64,000 nt of DNA from Virgibacillus halotolerans (GCF_016908515.1 NZ_JAFBEA010000003.1:415061-479060), one strand, 5' to 3'. Shown: positions 53,355 to 62,101, counted from the first letter of the stretch. The notes: generated by a model from the sequence alone, not told the origin. Made by a program: numbers and translations.

Positions 53355-54374
53355 ATGGACGACGTGATAAAATTTGACGCAGCAACATATAAAGACCTAT
53401 TAAAACACTATATTAAAACCAAAAGTGAAAAATCACTGTATGAAGTGGAGAAAGTAAGTAAGTCATTCATTAAAAATAATATCCTGCCGGAAGAAATTGT
53501 TAACTTACACATTCAGGCACTGTCTGAATTATATCCAGATCTCTCTGAAGATTTTCAGCACTCAATGAATTTTTTATTAGAAACGATGATTTCATATGGG
53601 CTGGCACATCAGGAATTTCAAAAATTAAGAGAAGAACAGCTCGCACTTAAATCGGAAATATCTGTTGCAGCTAGTATGCAGGAAACGCTTCTTGGGACGA
53701 CAAAACCCTCTATTGAAGGTATCGATTTGGGGGTTATTAGTGTTCCTGCACATCAAATGAACGGGGACTACCATCATTTTGTGAAAGGGAAAGATGGATC
53801 ACTTGGTATCGCGATAGCGGATGTCATTGGAAAAGGAATACCGGCCGCTTTATGTATGTCAATGATCAAATATTCCATGGACAGCTACCCAGAAGAAACA
53901 ATGAGCCCGAGGGCAATATTGAAAAACCTGAACAGAGTTGTAGAACGTAACGTTGATCCAAGTATGTTTATTACGATGTTTTACACACATTATCTCCCTT
54001 CAGAAAGCAAGCTTTTATATGCCTCAGCAGGTCATGAGCCCGGTTTTTATTACAATGCAGCCGAAGAAACTTTTGAAGAAATAGTAACAAAAGGTCTTGT
54101 ATTGGGCGTTTCCCGAGATAGTGACTACCAACAATACGAATTAAAAATAAAAGAGAACGATATGGTTATATTATTAACGGACGGGGTGACAGAATGTCGG
54201 GATGGCGATCGCTTTATTGAGAGTGAAGAGGTATTGGATGTCATTAAGCATTATGCACACTTGCCGGCACAGGAAATGGTGGATCAAGTTTATAAGCATT
54301 TTGAACGATTACAGGATTTTCAACTGCGGGACGACTTCACTTTGCTTGTTTTACGAAAAAAGGCAAGTGAATAA
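53355..54374 (+). CDS. rsbU: Phosphatase RsbU
   Basis: A 339-residue PP2C-type phosphatase that dephosphorylates RsbV-P. N-terminal RsbT-binding four-helix domain (1 to about 85), coiled linker, then the SpoIIE-like catalytic domain with metal ligands in HQMNGDYHHF and IAIADVIGKGIPAALCMS, LLTDGVTECRDGDRF, and RDDFTLLVLRK. GGGGGAAA precedes ATG 53355. It is activated by RsbT. Confidence 0.95.
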   Translation: MDDVIKFDAATYKDLLKHYIKTKSEKSLYEVEKVSKSFIKNNILPEEIVNLHIQALSELYPDLSEDFQHSMNFLLETMISYGLAHQEFQKLREEQLALKSEISVAASMQETLLGTTKPSIEGIDLGVISVPAHQMNGDYHHFVKGKDGSLGIAIADVIGKGIPAALCMSMIKYSMDSYPEETMSPRAILKNLNRVVERNVDPSMFITMFYTHYLPSESKLLYASAGHEPGFYYNAAEETFEEIVTKGLVLGVSRDSDYQQYELKIKENDMVILLTDGVTECRDGDRFIESEEVLDVIKHYAHLPAQEMVDQVYKHFERLQDFQLRDDFTLLVLRKKASE

Positions 54375-54400
54375 GTTTAAAGGTTGCATGCTCCGGGTAC
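54375..54400 (+). promoter_or_regulatory. Sigma-B autoregulatory promoter of rsbV-rsbW-sigB-rsbX
   Basis: GTTTAA (54375-54380), 14 nt, GGGTAC (54395-54400): 6/6 and 5/6 matches to the sigma-B consensus, right after the rsbU stop, the same place where B. subtilis has its internal sigma-B promoter. Confidence 0.8.
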
Positions 54401-54425
54401 AAGGGAATAACGTGTAATTCTCTTG

Positions 54426-54507
54426 TAGAAAACATGGCATTGGCTAAGCCTTAGGCGAATTGCTTTCGTTGTACTTTTGGCAGATAGGAAAGTTATACTT
54501 TCGTTGC
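54426..54507. repeat. Dispersed repeat family 1, copy f (inverted)
   Basis: Its reverse complement reads GCAACGAAAGTATAACTTTC, CAAAAGTACAACGAAAGC, GCTTAGCCAATGCC and GTTTTCTA, matching the order of copies a, b and c. It sits between the sigma-B promoter and rsbV, in the mRNA leader. Confidence 0.7.
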
Positions 54508-54579
54508 TAAAAGCGCTGTTATTGAAAATGTAACTATATATTTAATGATAAGGTAACACAGCATTCAGGGGGGAAGAAA

Positions 54580-54912
54580 ATGAACCTAAATATTGATATT
54601 TTGGAAGAAACAGGGAAGTCAATTGTAAGTCTTTCAGGTGAGATTGACGCTTATACCGCACCACAATTAAAAGAGGCATTAATTCCGTTAACCGTTGAAA
54701 AAGAAAGAACGGTTGAGGTTGATTTAGAAGACGTTAATTATATGGATAGTACAGGCTTGGGTATTTTTATCAGTGCATTGAAATCAACAAAAGAACACGA
54801 AAGTCATTTGAAACTGATCAATATTCAGGATCGTGTTTTTCGCTTATTTAAAATTACCGGTTTAGATGAGATTATTGATGTAAATGCAGTGATTCGAGGT
54901 GGAAAAGAATAA
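54580..54912 (+). CDS. rsbV: Anti-anti-sigma factor RsbV
   Basis: A 110-residue STAS protein. Regulatory Ser57 in YMDSTGLGIF is phosphorylated by RsbW and dephosphorylated by RsbU; the unphosphorylated form binds RsbW and frees sigma-B. GGGGGGAAG precedes ATG 54580. The stop codon overlaps the rsbW start by 1 bp. Confidence 0.95.
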   Translation: MNLNIDILEETGKSIVSLSGEIDAYTAPQLKEALIPLTVEKERTVEVDLEDVNYMDSTGLGIFISALKSTKEHESHLKLINIQDRVFRLFKITGLDEIIDVNAVIRGGKE

Positions 54913-55388
54913 TGGAAAGATTTGATTTTATTGAAATGAAGGTTCCTGCAAAGGCAGAGTATGTTGGCGTTGTAAGGCTAAGCATATCAGGTATTGCAAA
55001 CAGGATGGGATTTTCCTACGAGGATATTGAAGATCTCAAAGTAGCTATTTCCGAAGCGATTACGAATGCTGTAACACATGCTTATGAAGATGTTGATCAG
55101 GGAGAAGTAACGGTTGGATTTGGTGTATATGAAGACCGGCTTGAAGTGATGGTCGCTGATCACGGCGGCAGTTTTAATTTAGATGAAATTAAAGATGGCA
55201 TCGGACCATATGAGAATGACGAATCCGTAGAAAATTTACGGGAAGGGGGCTTTGGCCTATTCTTGATCGATGCTTTAATGGACGAGGTACAAATTAATAA
55301 CAACTCCGGTGTGATTATTTTAATGACAAAGTTCTTGAATGAAACTGAGGTGGGCTTTAATGACAACCAAATCTCAACCACACAATAA
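54912..55388 (+). CDS. rsbW: Anti-sigma factor and kinase RsbW
   Basis: A 158-residue GHKL kinase: N box AISEAITNAVTHAYED, G1 VADHGGSF, G2 LREGGFGLFLIDALMDEVQI. It holds sigma-B inactive and phosphorylates RsbV. Its start overlaps rsbV (TAATG) and its end overlaps sigB by 29 bp, ensuring matched amounts of factor and anti-factor. Confidence 0.95.
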   Translation: MERFDFIEMKVPAKAEYVGVVRLSISGIANRMGFSYEDIEDLKVAISEAITNAVTHAYEDVDQGEVTVGFGVYEDRLEVMVADHGGSFNLDEIKDGIGPYENDESVENLREGGFGLFLIDALMDEVQINNNSGVIILMTKFLNETEVGFNDNQISTTQ

Positions 55389-56151
55389 GGGACGAGATGA
55401 GGTTTACCAATGGATTGAATACTTGCAAAAAAACCCGACTGATGAAGAAGTACAAGAGAAAATGGTACTTACTTATAAAAACCTTGTAGAATCCCTTGCT
55501 AGGAAATACTCGAAGAATAGTGTGATCCATGAAGATTTGGTTCAAGTAGGTATGATTGGATTATTAGCAGCAGTTAGAAGGTATGATGCATCCTTTGGTA
55601 AATCTTTTGAATCCTTTGCTATTCCAACAATTATTGGTGAAATTAAACGATTTATCCGTGATAAAACATGGAGTGTTCATGTACCAAGGAGAATCAAGGA
55701 ATTAGGGCCAAAGATCAAAAAGGCAGCAGACGAGTTAACCATTATGGATCAAAAATCGCCAACGGTTTCAGAGATAGCAAACTATTTAGATGTATCGGAA
55801 GAAGATATATTAGAAACCATGGAAATGGGACGAAGCTATAAAGCTTTATCTGTGGATCGCAAAGTTGAAGCAGATGCTGACGGCGGTACCGTTTCTATCC
55901 TGGACTTGGTAGGAGACGAAGAAAATGGGTATGAAAATATGGATCAAAAAATGTTATTGGAAAAAATAATGCCTGTGTTGTCCGAACGCGAACAACAAAT
56001 TCTCCAATGTACCTATTTCGATAATATGAGTCAGAAAGAAACCGGTGAGTTGCTTGGTATATCACAAATGCATGTATCCAGACTTCAACGACGTTCATTA
56101 CGTCGGCTGAGGGAAGCCATTCAATCTGAAAGCGAAGAGGTCTTCGATTGA
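55360..56151 (+). CDS. sigB: RNA polymerase sigma factor SigB
   Basis: A 263-residue group 3 sigma factor of the general stress response. Region 2 has EDLVQVGMIGLLAAVRRYD and FAIPTIIGEIKRFIRDKTW, region 3 PTVSEIANYLDVSEEDI, region 4 LSEREQQILQCTYFDNMSQ and GISQMHVSRLQRRSLRRL. ATG 55360 follows GAGGTGGG inside the end of rsbW. Own promoter elements are seen at 54375 and candidate target promoters at 31170 and 9850. Confidence 0.95.
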   Translation: MTTKSQPHNKGRDEVYQWIEYLQKNPTDEEVQEKMVLTYKNLVESLARKYSKNSVIHEDLVQVGMIGLLAAVRRYDASFGKSFESFAIPTIIGEIKRFIRDKTWSVHVPRRIKELGPKIKKAADELTIMDQKSPTVSEIANYLDVSEEDILETMEMGRSYKALSVDRKVEADADGGTVSILDLVGDEENGYENMDQKMLLEKIMPVLSEREQQILQCTYFDNMSQKETGELLGISQMHVSRLQRRSLRRLREAIQSESEEVFD

Positions 56152-56744
56152 GTACGGTAAGGAAGGTAGAAGTCTCTGTCTACCAAAAGCCTAAAAAAGG
56201 GAATTATGCCTGTGGTGATAGTTACTTCTATACAGAAACAGATAAGGAATTTGTTTGTGCATTGGCAGATGGATTAGGCAGTGGTGATTTTGCAAAGGAA
56301 TCCTCTCAAGCTGTGATTGATATTATCAGAAGTAATGTTTATACAACTGTGGAACAGCTTGTTAGAAAATGTAACGAAGCGTTGACTGGTAAACGAGGCG
56401 TGGTCCTTGGTATATTAAAGTTAAACTTTAAAGCAAAAATGTACTCTTTTTCATCGTTAGGAAATATTGGTGTGATGACTGTTACGAAGGATAAAAAGAA
56501 GAAGCGGAATATCCCAAATGCGGGTTATTTATCTGGATACCAAAGATCTTTTAAGGTTACACAAGAGAAACTGGAATCAGAGATGAACTTTATTATGTTT
56601 TCCGATGGTGTTATGGATAAAGAACTGTCCCGGAGATTTTTTACAAACAAAGATGTTCGTAGCATCACGCAAATGTATGAACATACAAGTGATGAAGTAA
56701 GACAGGATGACACAACGTTAATTGCGATGCGGTATGAAGATTAA
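56148..56744 (+). CDS. rsbX: Phosphatase RsbX
   Basis: A 198-residue PP2C-type phosphatase that dephosphorylates RsbR and RsbS to reset the stressosome. Metal-site motifs CALADGLGSGDFAKESS and MFSDGVMDKELSRRF, and DEVRQDDTTLIAMRY at the end. The TTG start at 56148 overlaps the sigB stop (TTGA). Last gene of the operon. Confidence 0.92.
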   Translation: MSTVRKVEVSVYQKPKKGNYACGDSYFYTETDKEFVCALADGLGSGDFAKESSQAVIDIIRSNVYTTVEQLVRKCNEALTGKRGVVLGILKLNFKAKMYSFSSLGNIGVMTVTKDKKKKRNIPNAGYLSGYQRSFKVTQEKLESEMNFIMFSDGVMDKELSRRFFTNKDVRSITQMYEHTSDEVRQDDTTLIAMRYED

Positions 56745-56790
56745 GGGCTGGCACATTGGTGGCAGCCTTTTAATGTCCCAATTGAGAATA

Positions 56791-56826
56791 CGACGCGTTT
56801 TTTAGGAAGCATGCGTCTATTTTTTG
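56791..56826 (+). terminator. Terminator of the sigB operon
   Basis: GACGC / GCGTC stem with extra pairing and a long loop, then TATTTTTTG, 46 bp after rsbX. The stem is short for a terminator. Confidence 0.6.
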
Positions 56827-56862
56827 CTAGATAAGGTATTACACCTAAAAGCTTAGTGAATG

Positions 56863-56960
56863 CCAATCGGGCTTGTGCGGGCAGTTATCTTCACCTGAAA
56901 TTTTAGATTTCCCTATACTTTTGAGGAGGGGATTTTACTGCCTCGCCAAACTGCGATAAA
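56863..56960 (+). repeat. 98-bp direct repeat, unit A (family 3)
   Basis: Runs from CCAATCGGGCTTGTGCGGGC to CCAAACTGCGATAAA. Differs from unit B at four of 98 positions. Each unit can fold through GGGCAGT...ACTGCC. Confidence 0.92.
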
Positions 56961-57041
56961 GTGAAACTTCATTCAGTGGGAGTTTTCGACGCACAGGACG
57001 TGGCGAATTTAGTCTGGCTCTCCCACTGAATGTTAGTTGAA
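56953..57041. repeat. Palindromic spacer between the 98-bp repeats (family 3)
   Basis: CATTCAGTGGGAG / CTCTCCCACTGAATG arms around a 45-nt loop. The left arm with GATAAAGTGAAACTTCATTC recurs at 9631 and 29998. Confidence 0.8.
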
Positions 57042-57139
57042 CCAATCGGGCTTGTGCGGGCAGTTATCCCCACCTGAAATTTTAGATTTCCCTATATTTT
57101 TGAGGAGGGGATTTTACTGCCCCGCCAAACTGCGATAAA
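57042..57139 (+). repeat. 98-bp direct repeat, unit B (family 3)
   Basis: Second copy, ending 30 bp before the tex start codon. Its hairpin is better paired than in unit A: GGGCAGTTATCCCC with GGGGATTTTACTGCCC. It would be in the tex mRNA leader. Confidence 0.92.
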
Positions 57140-57168
57140 ATAGACAGGTAAGTAAAGGAGGAACAAGT

Positions 57169-59340
57169 GTGTCGAATGAATTGAACCAGGATCTGACGAA
57201 ATGGGTAGCGAAAGAAACGCAAGTAAACACAGGTACAGTAAATAAAGTCATTGCATTATTGAATGAAGGAAATACAGTTCCATTTATTGCCCGGTATCGA
57301 AAAGAAGTAACGGGTGGACTTGATGAAGTGCAAATTAAAGCCGTTCAAGATAAATGGCATTATGCGGTTAATCTTTCTGATCGAAAAGAGGAAGTTCTTC
57401 GCATCATTGATGAACAAGGAAAATTGACGGAGGATTTACAGCGGGAAATAACAGCTGCAACCCAATTACAACGTGTGGAGGATTTATATCGTCCATATAA
57501 ACAAAAACGTAGAACAAGAGCAACCATTGCTAAAGAAAAAGGACTGGAACCGTTAGCGGAGTTGGTTTGGCAGCAAGAAAACACCGATTTCGCGGTAGAG
57601 GCAGAGAAGTATTTCTCAGAAGAACACGAATTACATACATTAGAAGATGTTCAGACGGGTGTTAATGATATCATTGCAGAATGGATTTCAGATGACCCGG
57701 AATTCAGGGATTATATTCGTGAAGAAACGTTTAAACGTGGAACGATCCAATCGGAGGTTAAATCCAAAGAAACAGATGAAAAAGGCGTCTTTGAAATGTA
57801 TTATTCATATAATGAAGCAGTACGATCTCTTGTATCACACCGGATTCTGGCCTTAAATCGTGGCGAAAAAGAAGATGTGCTTAAAGTGGGGATTGAACCA
57901 CCTACGGAACGAATTGAAAGCTTTTTGAAGAAAAAGATATTGAAGAATCGTGCCAATGACAAAGAACAGGAAATTTTAAACGAAGCGATCGAGGATAGTT
58001 ACAAACGTTTAATTCAGCCATCGATTGAACGTGAAATCCGCAACAGTCTTACAGAAAAGGCAGAAGATCAGGCCATAGAAGTCTTTTCAGAGAACCTGAA
58101 AAATCTCCTGCTTCAGCCGCCACTGAAAGAGAAAACGATTCTAGGTGTAGACCCTGCGTTTCGAACAGGTTGTAAGCTGGCTGTTGTAGATGAAACAGGA
58201 AAAGTACATGAAGTAAGTGTGATGTTCCCGACGGCGCCGAGAAATGATACAGCAGGTGCTGAAAAAATCGTGATGTCATTTATTAACAAGTATCAGGTAG
58301 AACTGATTGCGATTGGTAACGGTACTGCATCTAGAGAAACAGAACACTTTATTTCCGATGTGATATCCAATAATCATTTGGATATTCCGTATATCATTGT
58401 GAATGAAGCTGGAGCAAGTGTTTATTCAGCATCAGAGTTAGCACGGGAGGAATTTCCAGATTTACAGGTAGAGGAAAGGAGTGCCGCCTCGATTGCCAGA
58501 CGCGTCCAGGATCCATTGGCAGAACTTGTGAAAATTGATCCGAAATCGATTGGTGTTGGACAATATCAGCATGATGTTAGCCAAAAGTCCTTGAATGGAT
58601 CATTATCATTTGTTGTGGAAACTGCTGTAAACCAAGTTGGTGTGAATGTAAATACCGCATCCCCCTCATTGCTTCAGCATGTTGCCGGTTTAAGTAAAAC
58701 GGTGGCTAATAATATTGTTAACAAGCGAAATGAGGAAGGGAAATTTACAAACCGTAAACAATTAAAGAAAATTCCACGGCTTGGTGCGAAGACATATGAA
58801 CAAGGGATTGGCTTCCTGCGAATTGTTGATGGGGATCATCCATTAGATCGCACGCCGATTCACCCAGAGAGCTATAAGCAAACAGAACAATTATTGAAAA
58901 TGATTGATTGCAAGCTCGAAGATATTGGATCAGAGAAACTTCGCGAAAAAATGAAGACATTAGATAAGAAGGAAATAGCAGCAAGCCTGGAAATTGGCGA
59001 GCCTACTTTAATCGATATGATGAGTGCTTTAAGTCGTCCAGAACGAGATCCACGTGACGATTTTCCACAACCATTGTTGAAACAAAACGTCCTATCATTA
59101 GCGGATTTAAAGCCCGGTATGGAAATGCAGGGAACTGTTCGAAATGTAGTTGACTTTGGCGTGTTTGTTGATATTGGTGTGAAACAAGATGGACTTGTTC
59201 ATATTTCTAAAATGGCCAATAAATTTGTGAAGCACCCGATGGATATTGCCTCTGTTGGTGATGTCGTAACCGTTTGGGTAGAACAAATTGACGAAAATAA
59301 AGGAAGAATCGCACTGTCCATGATTAAAGATGAAAAGTAA
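57169..59340 (+). CDS. tex: Tex family transcription/RNA-binding protein
   Basis: A 723-residue protein of the Tex family (YdcI of B. subtilis). N-terminal helical region with NTVPFIARYRKEVTGGLDE, YqgF-like nuclease fold (ILGVDPAFRTGCKLAVVDETG), tandem helix-hairpin-helix (LQHVAGLSKTVANNIVNKRN) and a C-terminal S1 RNA-binding domain (GTVRNVVDFGVFVDIGVKQ). It is thought to act on transcription complexes; the mechanism is unsettled. GTG 57169 with GGAGGAAC upstream. Syntenic with B. subtilis, where it also follows rsbX. Confidence 0.93.
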   Translation: MSNELNQDLTKWVAKETQVNTGTVNKVIALLNEGNTVPFIARYRKEVTGGLDEVQIKAVQDKWHYAVNLSDRKEEVLRIIDEQGKLTEDLQREITAATQLQRVEDLYRPYKQKRRTRATIAKEKGLEPLAELVWQQENTDFAVEAEKYFSEEHELHTLEDVQTGVNDIIAEWISDDPEFRDYIREETFKRGTIQSEVKSKETDEKGVFEMYYSYNEAVRSLVSHRILALNRGEKEDVLKVGIEPPTERIESFLKKKILKNRANDKEQEILNEAIEDSYKRLIQPSIEREIRNSLTEKAEDQAIEVFSENLKNLLLQPPLKEKTILGVDPAFRTGCKLAVVDETGKVHEVSVMFPTAPRNDTAGAEKIVMSFINKYQVELIAIGNGTASRETEHFISDVISNNHLDIPYIIVNEAGASVYSASELAREEFPDLQVEERSAASIARRVQDPLAELVKIDPKSIGVGQYQHDVSQKSLNGSLSFVVETAVNQVGVNVNTASPSLLQHVAGLSKTVANNIVNKRNEEGKFTNRKQLKKIPRLGAKTYEQGIGFLRIVDGDHPLDRTPIHPESYKQTEQLLKMIDCKLEDIGSEKLREKMKTLDKKEIAASLEIGEPTLIDMMSALSRPERDPRDDFPQPLLKQNVLSLADLKPGMEMQGTVRNVVDFGVFVDIGVKQDGLVHISKMANKFVKHPMDIASVGDVVTVWVEQIDENKGRIALSMIKDEK

Positions 59341-59347
59341 ATGAAAG

Positions 59348-59382
59348 AGCAGATGATCTATCGTGATCATCTGCTTTTTTTT
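59348..59382 (+). terminator. Terminator of tex
   Basis: AGCAGATGATC / GATCATCTGCT perfect stem, 6-nt loop, eight Ts. Confidence 0.92.
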
Positions 59383-59455
59383 GCAGGAAGAAAACTTTCT
59401 TATCCTGCATAAGTGCAACTAAGGATTTTTGCAATGTCATAATCAAGTTATCTAA
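59383..59455. repeat. Dispersed repeat family 1, copy c
   Basis: GCAGGAAGAAAACTTTCTTA, then CTGCATAAGTGCAACTAAGG, ending CAAGTTATCTAA. It starts directly at the tex T-tract, like copy a after typA. Confidence 0.75.
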
Positions 59456-59466
59456 ATACAAAAGAT

Positions 59467-59612
59467 ATAAACCGCGACGTAACGGCTGGGTGTTTTCCAC
59501 TGCGTACCGTTGCTTTCCACGGGCACGGCCACAGGACGTAGCACACTTAACCTACCTCGAGAAACCCACTCTGTGGAGTCTTCAGACTCGTGCTATTCCC
59601 GCAGAAGTCAAC
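59467..59612 (-). repeat. Dispersed repeat family 2, copy 7 (divergent subtype)
   Basis: ATAAACCGCGACGTAACGG, GCTTTCCACGGGCACGGCC, CCTCGAGAAACCCACTCTG, GGAGTCTTCAGACTCGTGCT and ATTCCCGCAGAAGTC: same subtype as copy 4. Confidence 0.75.
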
Positions 59613-59691
59613 GACCCTCCGCTCCAAACAACCATCATGATAGTTGAAAGCAAGCTAATATTGTACTGTTGTCAAACTTCATGTTAGCGAA

Positions 59692-59803
59692 GGAAATACA
59701 TGAAGACTCCTGCGGGAAAGCGAAGACGATGAGACCCCACAGCGAGCGTTCTTTGCGAGTGAGGAGGCTTAGCGCGAGCCCGCGGAAAGCGTAGTGTATT
59801 TCC
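59692..59803 (+). repeat. Dispersed repeat family 2, copy 8
   Basis: Inverted ends GGAAATACA / TGTATTTCC; core GACTCCTGCGGGAAAGCGAA, GATGAGACCCCACAG, GAGGAGGCTTAGCGCGAGCC and CGCGGAAAGCG. Nearly the reverse complement of copy 1. Confidence 0.85.
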
Positions 59804-59860
59804 GAAGCGGCATCTACCAACAACGGAGATTTAAAAGCAACAAAACTAACGAAAAGAGCA

Positions 59861-59902
59861 TTAAAAAAAAAGAATAGTGCAGGTGTCTCCTGCACTATTC
59901 TT
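59861..59902 (-). terminator. Terminator of katA
   Basis: AAGAATAGTGCAGG / CCTGCACTATTCTT, 14-bp perfect stem, 5-nt loop, nine Ts on the minus strand. Confidence 0.93.
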
Positions 59903-59922
59903 CAGATCATTGTTTCATAGAT

Positions 59923-61386
59923 TTACTTTACACTCTCAGGTACGGATAAACCTAGATCCTCAGCAACTCTAGTACCCCAATCAGGGTCTGCTTTATAGAA
60001 GTGTTCAATTTGACGTAATTTAATTTCGTCGCTTTCAACAGGTCTCATATGGTCAGCAAAGTTTTTCACTAGACGTGCTTTTTCATCTTCACTCATTAAG
60101 CGATATAGATCTCCAGGTTGCGTATAGTGGTCTTCACTGTCATGAGCAACACTGTTCGCTTCACCGGTTACTTCAAACGGATTGATTTTTTGTGTGAAAT
60201 CTTCAGCAGGTCCATTCAGACTGTTTGGCTCGTAGTTAGGAGCACCGCCGCCATTTCCATCTACACGCATATAACCATCACGTTGATAGTTTTTAACCTC
60301 ATTTACAGCGCGGTTTACTGGAATTTGTTGATGATTTGCACCTAGACGGTAACGGTGTGCATCGGCATAACTGAATATACGACCTTGCAACATCTTATCT
60401 GGTGAAGCTTCAATTCCAGGAACCAAGTTACCAGGTGTTAATGCTGCTTGCTCAACATCAGCAAAGAAGTTCTCTGGATTACGGTTAAGCACCATTTTTC
60501 CAACTTCAATACGTGGATAATCCTTTTTAGAAACTGTTTTCGTAACGTCAAATAGATCCCATTTATACGTTTTATAATCTTCAAAAGGAATGATTTGAAC
60601 GTATAAAGTCCATGAAGGGTTGTCCCCTGCTTCGATCGCATTGTACAGGTCTTCTCTGTGATAGTCCGGGTTTTCACCAGCAATTTTATCAGCCAAATCC
60701 ACATCCAATGCTTTAACGCCTTGATCACTGATGAAGTGATATTTGACCCAGAATGCTTCACCTTTGTCATTCACCCATTTATAGGTATGGCTTCCATATC
60801 CGTTCATATGACGAAGCGTTGCCGGAATACCACGGTCTCCATGTAAATAAGTGATTTGATGGAGTGATTCTGGTGAAAGTGACCAGAAGTCCCATACCAT
60901 ATTAGGATCTTTTAATCCTGTTTTCGGGTTACGTTTTTGTGTATGGATGAAATCAGGAAACTTGATTGCATCACGAACGAAGAAGATTGGTGTATTATTA
61001 CCAACTAAATCATAGTTACCCTCTTCTGTATAGAATTTCAATGCAAAGCCACGTGGGTCACGTACTGTATCTGAATATCCTTGCTCACCAGCAACGGTTG
61101 AAAAACGCGCAAACATATCTGTACGTTTACCTTTTTCACTTAGAAAATCAGCCTTCGTATATTTGGAAAGCTCATCATTGGTTACTTCGAAATATCCGAA
61201 TGCACCTGTTCCTTTCGCATGGACGACACGCTCAGGAATTCGTTCTCTATTAAAGTGGGCAAGTTTTTCTAGTAAATGAAAATCTTGCAGTAATACTGGT
61301 CCACGGTTACCAGCAGTTATCGAATTTTGGTTATCTCCAACTGGGATACCTGATGCAGTTGTCAATGTATTCTTTTTGTTAGTCAA
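59923..61386 (-). CDS. katA: Catalase, monofunctional haem type
   Basis: A 487-residue clade 3 small-subunit catalase converting hydrogen peroxide to water and oxygen. Distal His56 in [12 protein letters not shown], the region [22 protein letters not shown], proximal haem ligand Tyr in [15 protein letters not shown]. Cytoplasmic. The start codon is TTG 61386, with AAAGGGG upstream. A PerR-type box and a sigma-A promoter are visible upstream, so peroxide induction is likely. Single gene with a strong terminator. Confidence 0.95.
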   Translation of the reverse strand: MTNKKNTLTTASGIPVGDNQNSITAGNRGPVLLQDFHLLEKLAHFNRERIPERVVHAKGTGAFGYFEVTNDELSKYTKADFLSEKGKRTDMFARFSTVAGEQGYSDTVRDPRGFALKFYTEEGNYDLVGNNTPIFFVRDAIKFPDFIHTQKRNPKTGLKDPNMVWDFWSLSPESLHQITYLHGDRGIPATLRHMNGYGSHTYKWVNDKGEAFWVKYHFISDQGVKALDVDLADKIAGENPDYHREDLYNAIEAGDNPSWTLYVQIIPFEDYKTYKWDLFDVTKTVSKKDYPRIEVGKMVLNRNPENFFADVEQAALTPGNLVPGIEASPDKMLQGRIFSYADAHRYRLGANHQQIPVNRAVNEVKNYQRDGYMRVDGNGGGAPNYEPNSLNGPAEDFTQKINPFEVTGEANSVAHDSEDHYTQPGDLYRLMSEDEKARLVKNFADHMRPVESDEIKLRQIEHFYKADPDWGTRVAEDLGLSVPESVK

Positions 61387-61438
61387 TGATATTCCCCTTT
61401 CTCTTACTAAAAATTAATGGATATTTATCCTATATCTA

Positions 61439-61466
61439 ATTATAATACAATCTAGTTAAAAATCAA
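61439..61466 (-). promoter_or_regulatory. Promoter of katA
   Basis: Minus strand -35 TTGATT (61466-61461), 16 nt, -10 TATAAT (61444-61439). Confidence 0.65.
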
Positions 61467-61473
61467 TGTTTAA

Positions 61474-61488
61474 TTACAATAATTTTAA
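61474..61488 (-). promoter_or_regulatory. PerR box of katA
   Basis: TTAAAATTATTGTAA on the minus strand matches 12 of 14 fixed positions of the Per box TTATAATNATTATAA and lies 7 nt upstream of the -35 of the promoter above. Confidence 0.6.
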
Positions 61489-61599
61489 ATAAGGAAATGT
61501 TAAAAATCATATTATATAGAAGCATTAATTTGTGATGGAGAAATAGATGCCATTTATGATAGAGTAGAATTAAGATTATATACAAGGAAGTTGTCGCAA

Positions 61600-62067
61600 A
61601 TGAAACTTTTAACGAATGAAGATCTTTTTGAACTAGTTAACAATATATCTAAAAACTTTTTTTATAAGCCATTTAAACACGATGTCCTATTTAATACTCG
61701 TTTACGAACAACAGGGGGAAGATATATTCCCGCCAGGAAGACGATTGAACTAAATTCGAAATACTATTTTGAAATGGATGAAGCAGAGTTTATTGGCATT
61801 ATTAAACACGAGTTATGTCATTATCACCTTCATATAGAAGGAAAAGGATATAAGCATGGGGACCAAGCATTTAAAGATTTATTAAAAAAGACGGGCTCCC
61901 CAAGGCATTGTAGCCCGTTACCTTCGCAGCAAAAGGAAGTTAAATACAAATATAAGTATATCTGTGAAGACTGCAAACTTGAATATAGAAGAATACGACG
62001 GGTTGACGTAAAGAAATATAGATGTGGTAAATGCAAAGGGCGGTTAATAGTAGCTTCTACACAGTGA
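61600..62067 (+). CDS. SprT-like zinc metalloprotein (YdcK-like)
   Basis: A 155-residue SprT family protein: zinc-protease motif HELCHYHLH in the middle and a C-terminal zinc ribbon with CEDC and CGKC. Bacterial members are of unknown function; the fold is shared with eukaryotic Spartan. ATG 61600 is chosen because AAGGAAG lies 9 nt upstream; TTG 61591 directly follows that site. Located between tex and the tRNA cluster as ydcK is in B. subtilis. Confidence 0.88.
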   Translation: MKLLTNEDLFELVNNISKNFFYKPFKHDVLFNTRLRTTGGRYIPARKTIELNSKYYFEMDEAEFIGIIKHELCHYHLHIEGKGYKHGDQAFKDLLKKTGSPRHCSPLPSQQKEVKYKYKYICEDCKLEYRRIRRVDVKKYRCGKCKGRLIVASTQ

Positions 62068-62101
62068 TTTCGATACAGAATAAATATTTTTGTTAAATCC
62101 A

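Noticed and set aside
59490..59895. Open frames of 65-86 codons between tex and katA
   Set aside because: Same explanation: family 2 repeats produce stop-poor frames; composition is not protein-like.
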